Positions 58,601 to 64,000 of a stretch of 64,000 nucleotides of DNA are shown piece by piece. Each line of letters opens with the position of its first letter. Within the stretch, counting starts at the first letter, position 1. The notes below the pieces were generated by a model. The model was not told where the DNA came from. It searched no databases and saw only the letters and a program-made list of their open reading frames with translations. Where the stretch lies: contig JALMGJ010000026.1 of NCBI GenBank assembly GCA_023362775.1, positions 2,025,501-2,089,500 of the forward strand, in the 5' to 3' direction. A program made the position numbers and the translations under genes. Origin of the DNA: Charina bottae (Eukaryota > Chordata > Lepidosauria > Squamata > Charinaidae).

Positions 58601-61600
58601 AGTCCTTACTTAATGACCATTTGTTTAGCTACGATTCAGACTTATGACAGTGCTGGAAAACCGACTTGCGTCTGGTCCTCGCACTTAGGACTGCCGCGGC
58701 ATCCTGGTGGTCACATGATCATGATTCGGGCACTTGGCAACCAGTTTGCATTTACGACCGTTGCAGCGTCCCATGGTCACGTGATCGCCATTTTCGACCT
58801 TCCCAGCCAGCTTTCGGCAAGCAAAATCAGTGCGGAACCGCATGATTTGCTTAACAACCACATGGTTCACTTAACGACAGCTGCAAAAAAGGTCATAAAA
58901 TCGGGTCGGATTCGCTTTATGACCACATAGCTTAGTAACCAAAATTCCTGTTCCAGTTGTGGTCGTTAAGCGAGGACTACCTGTATTAGGTATGTTCGCC
59001 ACCTTGAGCTATTTATAAAAATAATAAAGGCGGGATAAAAAATCTAAAATAAAAGCAAATTCTCCTCCTTCAAATGGAAGGTCAGCCGGTGGGGGGGGGA
59101 AATGCAGGCTTGCCCCGTCCAACCATGAGGGCAGCTAGCAGGTTCGAGGAAAGGAAAATTTTTAGAGCTGCAGACCCAGGGAGATCAGCTATTGGGGAGG
59201 TGGGCTGCCTTGTAGGAGGAGGAGAACTCGAAGCAGATGGGGCTGTTTACCTGTCTGAGAGATCTCCCAAGATGAAGGCCCCCACCAGGACCCCCGCCAT
59301 GAAGAGGGATTGGGCCAGGCTCTTCAGGGGCTGCAGGTTGCAGACCAGGTCCCACTGCAAGGGCAAAGAAGAAGAAACAGCTGCAAGCCACCGGCTGCCT
59401 TCCCACAACACGCTCCGCCAGCTTAATGGAAGCGCTGGGGGCGACGTTCGTGCAACAGGCTAAGCTTGGCCGCCATTAACCCGCATCAGCTTTGGGAAAA
59501 TTCAGGTATTTATTTAAAGAAATTATATGGCCGCCCAACCCGAACAACGTGACTCTGGGCAGCGTAAAGAAACAACCGAGATAAAAACAGCAATCAGTCG
59601 TCGTAACAATAATAGGCCCCCAAACTTGGGGAGATGGGGGGCAATAGCCATGTTTTTAAGACCTGCAGAGTCAGGACGAGCAAACATCGGGTGGACCGTT
59701 CCCAAGGTGGCACCAGCACTGAAAAGGCACGCCGTCTGGGTCCCAGAAGGTGGCACCGTTTCAAGGAGGGGTCCCAAGGCATGCCTACCCCTTTACAACA
59801 AGTAGGACGGGCAGATGTCATTAGGGAGAGGCGGGTATAATCAAATAACCGGGCCTTGGGCCATGAAAGGTTTATAAGCAATAACCAGGACCCTGAATTG
59901 TGTAATGGCATGCGGGAAAGACCTCGGGAGACGGGCGAAGAGACGCTGCCAAGGGAAGGGTCAGATAAGAGAGGGCAGAGCCCGCAGCTGCATAATGGCC
60001 GGAGAAAGAGGCTCAGAAGGGACCCTCCCTAGTTTCTCAGGCTGTAGAGGAGATGGCGGGAGAGTTGTACTTTCAGACTTGCAAGATTCTGTTAATGTAG
60101 CCTAACAATAAAGTAGAATTAGCTCATCTGGTTGGGTTTCACGGGAAGGCTGACAAATTGCATCCGGAGGCTGATAGGGAGCCAGAGCAACACACGAGGT
60201 GTTGGTGTTACATGGGTGTACCGAACTGCACCCATAACTACCCACACTGCCGCACTCTGGACCGATTGTAGGTTGTAGAGGGTCTTCGAGGGCAGCCCCA
60301 TGTAGTGTGTGTTGCAGTAGTCCAGTCGAAATTGTCTTGCACAAATCTGGCTCAATTTGTGATTCAAAGTACAGGGCCAACCTTAGAAGTGGGTGAATTT
60401 AGTAACTAATGTTATACAACCCCTTGAACAACCCTTGAACTTCATTGAGAAAATGCAGGGCTTCGGTGGAACAGAGATAAATTGGGGCTGGATTCTCACA
60501 GGACACTAAACCCGGGTTAGCAAACCTCAGTTAAGCTATATACATAACATGCTGAGACAAAGAACTAGGGGTGTCGTTGGGGTATGGTTAAAAAAGGCAA
60601 GATAGCAGCCACAATGGTGGAACTGAAGCCCTGCCCATTTTAAGTGGGTGGAGCTTTGATTGCAACATCGGGGTGGCCATCTTGACTTTTTGACCATGCC
60701 CTGAGGACACCCCTGCTCCAAATCATAAGGCTATAAGGCACTATGGGAAGATTAACCAATCAATTGCAATCTGTACTTTTGTTATCCTGTTACTGATTGA
60801 GGTGAATGTGTAATCTAGTTTTAGGGCACCACAGGAAACTTTTATTCGTTTAGCACTGATTTGCAAGTTTTTATACCTTTTCCTCTTTTACGATTTCTCT
60901 TGCGGAAATTGTTTCTCAACCTTGGCAACGTTAAGACGTGTGGACTTCGACTCCCATGGCTGGCTGGGGAATTCTGGGAGTTGAAGTCCACACGTCTTAA
61001 ACTGGCTGAGGTTGAGAAACACTGGGTTAGCCAGTTCACACAACAGTTCAACATTATGAACCACCTGACCTAGGTTAGCCTAATCCAGCATGTTGTGTGA
61101 ACCTAAAGATAAATCTCTCAAGCTGAGTTTAACTCCTGGTGACTTCCTGTAGTTTTACTGGCAGCAAAATGGAAGGGATTTGCCTTTATCTTCCAGAAGC
61201 TTTCAACTCCACTGGCAGGGTTTCTTAGTGGTCCCCCCTCCAGGTACTAACCCGGTTTGCTTGGCTATGGGGGTTCAGCTCTGATTGGCTAGATGCTGCC
61301 ATGGTTTTTGTATATAAGCCTAGCCAAAATCTAACTATAATAAGTCGCTTGAGAGGAGGGATCTCAAAACAATACATGAAAATTAGAATTCCTTCCCCTC
61401 TGGCTTGTGGGAGTGCCCCATGGATCCCCCATCTTATTTCTAAAGCTGCTGAGAGTCAAGGGGATGGGCTGTTCTGCCATGTCTCTGCGCCCCCCTTTTT
61501 CTGCCCCTCACGGTCTCAACCCTGCCCTGTTTTCAAGGGATCCAGGATTTCTAGCACCGCTGTGATGCAGCATGGACAGAGCAGGACCCAGATTCAAACT

Positions 61601-62267
61601 CCCAGGCGCCCTTGAATCTCGGCGGGGCCTCTGGGCCAGCCTCGTTCTCCCAAACTAGCTCGCCGGGCCGTGAGGGGCATAATGTAAAAGCGGGTGGAAA
61701 TACGATTGACGCACCCGTAGCCCTTTGGAGGGAGAATCGGATCACTAGGACATTCAGAAAAGGTTTTCGCCCAGTGCATAATTTCTCCATTGGGGCAAGC
61801 AGGGTGAGTGTGTGCGTGCGTGTCACAGAGAGGTTGGAGGTGGCCCCAGAACATACCTCGGTCACAATGGTGGAGGCAAAGGTACTGTGGTCATACTGCC
61901 AGCCATCGAGGCACGGCTCCAGTCCCACACCGGTGCCCGAGGTGTCGTTCGAGTCAGGCGCCAGCCACCCGGCGAAGCGTTGGCAGCTGTCCGGCTTCAG
62001 GTCCTGGCCGAGAGGCACCAGAGACTCTTTTTGGGAGACGTTTCCTGGGTGCGCCAAGCGGCACCGGTGCTCGGGAGAGGCCGCGCTGAAATTCTGCACC
62101 AGGTTGTGGCTGGCGAGGAACAGCACGGGCAGCGAGAGGAACAACACCGAGAAAATCTGGAACATCCCCATGCTGCCAACCTTATCCAGGAGGTCCCCGA
62201 AAGGGATAGTGGCCACAGGAGGCCCTGGACACAGGGACAGGCGGCGCTGACCCTTCGCAGGAGCCAT
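49582..62267 (-). CDS. SLC22-family organic anion transporter (OAT/URAT1 type), 10 exons, complete
   Basis: Predicted 12-helix major-facilitator membrane protein that would exchange organic anions (urate, dicarboxylates, drugs) across epithelial plasma membranes. Minus-strand exons: 61857-62267, 59251-59354, 57742-57896, 55734-55902, 54130-54253, 53882-53994, 53413-53627, 52090-52198, 51145-51348, 49582-49621; all phases agree and give 547 residues, the usual OAT length. The internal sizes 104, 155, 169, 124, 215 and 109 bp are, from memory, those of mammalian SLC22 OAT genes. Visible family marks: a long extracellular loop after helix 1 with Asn-linked sites (NFS, NVS, NDT) and cysteines; DRFGRR between helices 2 and 3; LPESARWLL after helix 6; [18 protein letters not shown]. 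Sequence resembles OAT4/URAT1 ([17 protein letters not shown]) as well as OAT1/OAT3, so the exact orthologue is left open; SLC22A11/12-like is likeliest from the ATG2A neighbourhood. Confidence 0.92.
49622..51144 (-). repeat. Homopurine/homopyrimidine tract filling intron 9 of the transporter gene
   Basis: About 1.5 kb of GGAGAT, GAAGGA and GGAGGA-type units on the plus strand (roughly 49640-51140). The transcribed RNA is therefore nearly all C and U with scattered A, because the tract makes up almost the whole of intron 9. Open frames of 500-600 codons on the minus strand here are by-products of a composition without stop codons. Confidence 0.9.
51145..51348 (-). CDS. OAT-type SLC22 exon 9 (residues 467-535)
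   Basis: TTCACAG acceptor, GTGGGT donor; 204 bp. Reads [20 protein letters not shown], helices 11 and 12, and [18 protein letters not shown], the OAT C-terminal motif. The frame stays open past the donor into the repetitive intron 9. Confidence 0.93.
51732..51837. mobile_element. Palindromic hAT-type MITE (family A), shortened
   Basis: CAGTGTTTCTCAATCTCAAC ... TTCAGGTTGAGAAACACCG in intron 8 of the transporter gene; flanks GTCTAGAG/CTCTAGGA agree in part. Confidence 0.78.
52090..52198 (-). CDS. OAT-type SLC22 exon 8 (residues 431-467)
   Basis: TCTTGCAG acceptor, GTAAGG donor; 109 bp. Reads [20 protein letters not shown] and [11 protein letters not shown], helix 10 and the family signature. 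Confidence 0.95.
52272..52394. mobile_element. Palindromic hAT-type MITE (family A)
   Basis: CGGTGTTTCTCAACCTTGTC ... GCCAAGTTTGAGAAACACTG; intron 7 of the transporter gene. Confidence 0.78.
52940..53160. mobile_element. L2-type LINE insertion with inverted 5' part
   Basis: 52940-53098 is the C-terminal coding part ([20 protein letters not shown]) on the minus strand; it is joined at about 53099 to the 3' tail (TTGTATGGGAGATGGGCGGG, AATAAATT repeats) on the plus strand. In intron 7 of the transporter gene. Confidence 0.75.
53294..53380 (+). repeat. (AGAAGT)n hexanucleotide repeat
   Basis: About 14 perfect copies of AGTAGA in intron 7 of the transporter gene, 33 bp from the exon 7 donor. Confidence 0.95.
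53413..53627 (-). CDS. OAT-type SLC22 exon 7 (residues 359-430)
   Basis: CTTCTCAG acceptor, GTAAGA donor; 215 bp. Reads [35 protein letters not shown] and SYVGRR, helices 7 to 9. Confidence 0.95.
53882..53994 (-). CDS. OAT-type SLC22 exon 6 (residues 322-359)
   Basis: AATGCAG acceptor, GTATGG donor; 113 bp, phase 0 in and 2 out. Reads [20 protein letters not shown], the end of the loop and start of helix 7. Confidence 0.88.
54130..54253 (-). CDS. OAT-type SLC22 exon 5 (residues 280-321)
   Basis: TTGTTCAG acceptor, GTGAGG donor; 124 bp. Reads [20 protein letters not shown] and [11 protein letters not shown], the large intracellular loop. Confidence 0.95.
54647..54884. mobile_element. Palindromic Penelope-like terminal repeat, family 1 copy B
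   Basis: A 238-bp insertion flanked by a perfect 13-bp duplication CTCCAATCAGAAA (54634-54646, 54885-54897). The two arms are inverted copies of each other and match 29075-29777. It is inserted inside an LTR-like repeat that is itself inside a mariner-like MITE. Confidence 0.8.
54805..54838 (+). ncRNA. Hammerhead-ribozyme-like core, Penelope family 1 copy B
   Basis: CTGAAGA-A-GCTCCTT-GGAT-AAGGAGC-GAAA-C-GTT: a perfect 7-bp stem II. The flanks GCTCAGA and TCCACTGAG can form a stem I of 2+4 pairs around a CAC bulge. The inverted partner is at 54731-54764. Confidence 0.5.
55734..55902 (-). CDS. OAT-type SLC22 exon 4 (residues 224-280)
   Basis: CTCTCCCAG acceptor after a CTTCCT-rich tract, GTGAGT donor; 169 bp. 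Reads [33 protein letters not shown] and [11 protein letters not shown], helices 5 and 6. Confidence 0.95.
56114..56398. mobile_element. hAT-type element (family B variant) with GC-rich minisatellite
   Basis: CAGGGCTTTCCAAAGTGCCG ... CACAGTTTGGAAAGCTCTG, perfect 8-bp duplication AAGTAGGA (56106-56113, 56399-56406). The centre repeats GGCGGCGCGCACGCACGGCG-like units. Intron 3 of the transporter gene. Confidence 0.88.
56505..56575 (+). mobile_element. L2-type LINE 3' tail
   Basis: TTGTGAGCCGCCCAGAGTTG, GGACGGTCCCTAAATTGAAT and AATAAAATAAC. In intron 3 of the transporter. Confidence 0.55.
56853..57266. mobile_element. hAT-type element (family C) with tandem 38-bp units
   Basis: CAGGGGTCCCCAACCTGTGG ... 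AAGGTTGGGGACCCCTG, flanks CAAATCTC/CAAACCTC (7 of 8). The centre repeats GCAATTGGCTCCTGCCCGCA and GGAAATCCTGGAAACCCCG. Intron 3 of the transporter gene. Confidence 0.85.
57551..57675. mobile_element. Palindromic hAT-type MITE (family A)
   Basis: CAGTGTTTCTCAACCTTGGC ... GCTGAGCTGGAGAAACACTG; 67 bp from exon 3 of the transporter gene. Confidence 0.78.
57742..57896 (-). CDS. OAT-type SLC22 exon 3 (residues 172-223)
   Basis: CATACAG acceptor, GTAAGT donor; 155 bp. Completes the DRFGRR loop motif and encodes [20 protein letters not shown] and [14 protein letters not shown], helices 3 and 4. Confidence 0.95.
58344..58437. mobile_element. hAT-type MITE (family A), damaged
   Basis: Left half complete; the right half is reduced to TTGAGGTTGAGAAACACC. 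Confidence 0.7.
58438..59050 (+). mobile_element. tRNA-derived SINE, L2-like tail, split by a MITE
   Basis: 58438-58595 carries the head part (GGTTAAGGCTCCAGGCTAGA) with a single unit; 58986-59050 carries CGCCACCTTGAGCTATTTAT and AATAAAGGCGGGATAAAAAA. Between them sits the MITE 58596-58983. Confidence 0.85.
58596..58983 (+). mobile_element. Mariner-like MITE with TA duplication, nested in a SINE
   Basis: 388 bp, ends TAGGTAGTCCTTACT... and ...GCGAGGACTACCTG, flanked by TA on both sides; removing it and one TA restores the SINE. This sets the family's ends as CAGGTAGTCC and its target as TA. Confidence 0.85.
59251..59354 (-). CDS. OAT-type SLC22 exon 2 (residues 138-172)
   Basis: CCTTGCAG acceptor, GTAAAC donor; 104 bp. 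Reads [20 protein letters not shown] and [10 protein letters not shown], helix 2. Confidence 0.95.
59628..60385 (-). mobile_element. L2-type LINE 3' fragment split by a solo LTR
   Basis: Minus strand reads [20 protein letters not shown] and [20 protein letters not shown], then after the [23 protein letters not shown] and [18 protein letters not shown], the C-terminal part of the L2-type RT protein. Frameshifts are present. Confidence 0.75.
59901..60155 (+). mobile_element. Solo LTR, copy 3, inside an L2-type fragment
   Basis: 255 bp, TGTAATGG...GGCTGACA, with a perfect 5-bp duplication AATTG (59896-59900, 60156-60160). An AATAAAG lies near its 3' end. It splits a minus-strand L2-type fragment. 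Confidence 0.85.
60566..60715. mobile_element. Inverted-repeat MITE, family F
   Basis: TAGGGGTGTCGTTGGGGTAT ... ATGCCCTGAGGACACCCCTG with arms of about 40 bp that include AAGATGGC. Fragments of the same family lie at 38829-38890 and 52485-52560. Confidence 0.6.
60906..61024. mobile_element. Palindromic hAT-type MITE (family A)
   Basis: ATTGTTTCTCAACCTTGGCA ... GCTGAGGTTGAGAAACACTG in intron 1 of the transporter gene. Confidence 0.75.
61857..62267 (-). CDS. OAT-type SLC22 exon 1 (start codon, residues 1-137)
   Basis: The ATG at 62265-62267 follows a short leader 45 bp from a TATA box. Reads a short N-terminal tail, [20 protein letters not shown], helix 1, and the glycosylated loop ending in [26 protein letters not shown] donor, phase 0. 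The N-terminal tail before FGDLL is longer than usual for OATs. Confidence 0.92.
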
Positions 62268-62311
62268 GTCTGCCCAGCCTTCCTTTTCCTTTACTCCCAA
62301 GGAAAGTAGCC

Positions 62312-62319
62312 CTTTTATA
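62312..62319 (-). promoter_or_regulatory. TATA box of the OAT-type gene
   Basis: TATAAAAG in gene orientation, 45 bp before the start codon. This predicts a very short 5' leader of about 15-20 bases. Confidence 0.65.
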
Positions 62320-62351
62320 ACCAGAGAGAGGAAATGGAATGGGGATGTTGG

Positions 62352-62364
62352 ATTAATGAATGAC
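62352..62364 (-). promoter_or_regulatory. HNF1-like site upstream of the OAT-type gene
   Basis: In gene orientation GTCATTCATTAAT, matching about 10 of 13 positions of the HNF1 palindrome GTTAATNATTAAC and lying 33 bp upstream of the TATA box. HNF1 is known to drive OAT and URAT1 genes in kidney; its use here is inferred. Confidence 0.4.
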
Positions 62365-62454
62365 CATCAGGAAGCTGCGGCTGACCGGGCACCCCCTGGC
62401 ACGGGAAGCGGATGGGAAAGCAGCCATGAACAAGGGGGGGGGAGCGTTTATGTG

Positions 62455-62585
62455 GGGTTTATTTATTTATTTATTTATTTAATTTATTTATCACATTTAT
62501 ATCCCGCCCATCTCCCCCACAAGGAGGGACCCTGGGCGGTTCACAGAAAAGGTTTAAAAGGTTTAAAATCAATAAAAAAAACTAT
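62455..62585 (-). mobile_element. L2-type LINE 3' tail (reversed), upstream of the transporter gene
   Basis: TTTATTTAATTTATTTATCA, then ATATCCCGCCCATCTCCCCC and ACCCTGGGCGGTTCACAG. It lies about 190 bp upstream of the start codon and close to the core promoter. Confidence 0.65.
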
Positions 62586-62589
62586 AAAT

Positions 62590-63030
62590 ACCAATAGCTT
62601 TTTGTGTGTAATGTATTTGCACAGGTTTCCCCTGGCCCTTTTCTTGCTGCATCTCCACGCCATTGCAGCCCGAAAAAGCAAAGTATTTAATGCTGACTTG
62701 CGAGATTATATCACAATTGCCAAGAGAGGTGGACCTCGATAAAAGGGACAGATTTGCCACGGACTGGCAGACACATGTCTGAAGAAATGCGTTCCAGCCA
62801 TTTGTAAATGCCGAGCCATCAAACTGGAGGTTTTCCATCTCTTCTGTCATAAAGGAAAGGCAATTGGTTTCTTTCAGATATGCTATGGCTGGCCAGGGGT
62901 CCAATAAACAATAACTTTAGTGTGATGGGTGAAATGTTGCAGCTCTTACTGCATTTATTGGCCAATGTTCACGTTCCAGACCCCAACTTTTGAGCTGATG
63001 TCTGCAAAGCTAGAGGCAGTGTAGTGCAGT
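62590..63030. other. Upstream of the transporter gene, nothing assigned
   Basis: No repeat or exon recognised; could hold distal regulatory sequence. Confidence 0.3.
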
Positions 63031-63038
63031 GATTAAAG

Positions 63039-63173
63039 CAGTGTTTCTCAACCTTGGCCACTTTAAGATGGGTGGACTTCAACTCCCAGGATTCCCCAGC
63101 CAGCCATGCTGGCTGGGGAATTCTGGGAGTTGAAGTCCACCCATCTTAAAGTGGCCAAGGTTGAGAAACTCTG
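63039..63173. mobile_element. Palindromic hAT-type MITE (family A), perfect 8-bp duplication
   Basis: CAGTGTTTCTCAACCTTGGC ... CAAGGTTGAGAAACTCTG, 135 bp, flanked by GATTAAAG (63031-63038, 63174-63181). Best-preserved copy in the window. Confidence 0.9.
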
Positions 63174-63184
63174 GATTAAAGTAT

Positions 63185-63900
63185 TGACTTGGACTATCAT
63201 TAACCTCCAAAGTATGCTGTTTTAGCAGCCCAGGAGAAATTGCTTCCTCTTTTAATTTTGGGAGAAATTTGTTTGTTAGTCTCTAAGGTGGTGCATGCCA
63301 TTCCATGCGCTCGCCAGGTGCGCACCTCCTTCTAAGCCACGAATAGTTTGACAGGGGGTTTGGTGACAGGAATGTTCTGCCCTCACCCAGACAGTCCGCA
63401 CACCTTGCCAAGCCAGGATATTTTTTGGCCACGCTTTATCGAGCAAGCGGCGTTTGAGATTAATAATACAAGGTTTGAAGCAAGCCGGTGCATCAAAATG
63501 CGTCATTTATTTCTTGGAACTTTCGTTTCGTTTATCATTTATCTCTACGCTTTGGAGTGCATTCTCCCTTGCTTGGAATTCTTGCTTCTTCTAATTGGAG
63601 GTGAAGATCCCTCCCCACACGGTTATAGTTAATGAGTTTAAGGACGACGCAACAGCTGGTCATCTGCCCAATCTGTCTGACATCCAAAGATGGTGCAGTA
63701 CAGGGTTAATCATTCTCGAACTGGCCACCTATTTTCTGCCAGGTCTGAGAATTTCAAGGAAGGGAGAAGATGCTCCAAAGTCTAGAGATAGCACATGGAG
63801 GACCAAACGCAACCCCTTGTCCTTCGTTCTGGCCCTGCCTTCCATGATCTCTAATTCCTGGAAATCGTCTGGTTCTACTTCCTCTCCAGCTCTTCTCCTA
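63185..63900. other. Right-end intergenic sequence, nothing assigned
   Basis: Several short open frames but no domain or splice pattern recognised. Confidence 0.3.
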
Positions 63901-63903
63901 GGC

Positions 63904-64000
63904 CAGGGGTGGGCAACGTCAGGTCCGTGGGCCGTATAAGGCCTGCGGGGCTCCCGCCCGCTAACCCCGCCCCTCCCACGAGATTGGCTCCCGCCTGCAA
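63904..64000 (+). mobile_element. hAT-type element (family C-like), left end, runs off the window
   Basis: Starts CAGGGGTGGGCAACGTCAGG and reaches CCACGAGATTGGCTCCCGCC, similar to family C at 56853. Confidence 0.65.

Overview
The window is a piece of a vertebrate nuclear genome, almost certainly a squamate reptile (lizard or snake). Two spliced genes lie in tandem on the minus strand. They sit in a dense bed of squamate-type repeats: tRNA-derived SINEs ending in 'acctttacctt' (Sauria-SINE type), RTE/BovB and L2-type LINEs, Penelope-like elements, hAT and mariner-like MITEs and solo LTRs. Bacterial-style reading rules do not apply; most long open frames are accidental.

Gene 1 (positions 264-33647, minus strand) is ATG2A, the autophagy lipid-transfer protein. 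I placed 22 coding exons with consistent splice sites and reading phase (3312 nt, 1104 codons). This is the N-terminal half or slightly more; the rest lies beyond position 1. Its start is in a CpG-rich promoter with two CCAAT boxes near 33.8 kb. Intron 1 (24871-33476) and introns 10, 11, 13 and 15 hold most of the repeats.

Gene 2 (49582-62267, minus strand) is an SLC22-family organic anion transporter of the OAT/URAT1 type: 10 coding exons and a 547-residue protein, complete in the window. A TATA box and an HNF1-like site stand just upstream (62.31-62.36 kb). Intron 9 is almost entirely one homopurine/homopyrimidine tract of 1.5 kb. ATG2A next to an OAT-type gene recalls human 11q13, where ATG2A and SLC22A11/SLC22A12 lie in the same neighbourhood.

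Between the genes (about 34-47.7 kb) are an RTE/BovB-type LINE broken by a SINE, several Sauria SINEs, and an L2-type LINE with an unbroken endonuclease-reverse transcriptase frame (40864-43866). That LINE lies inside a 5.16-kb segment bounded by 156-bp inverted repeats with one mismatch. Right of gene 2 (62.3-64 kb) are a LINE tail, a hAT MITE with a perfect 8-bp duplication, and the start of another hAT-like element.

The most unusual signals are: hammerhead-ribozyme-like cores in the terminal repeats of three Penelope-type families; the inverted-repeat-bounded 5.16-kb block; one SINE body joined to two different LINE tails, with internal 101-bp tandem expansion; an all-pyrimidine intron that stays open in the transporter's frame; and a MITE inserted 12 bp from an ATG2A splice donor.
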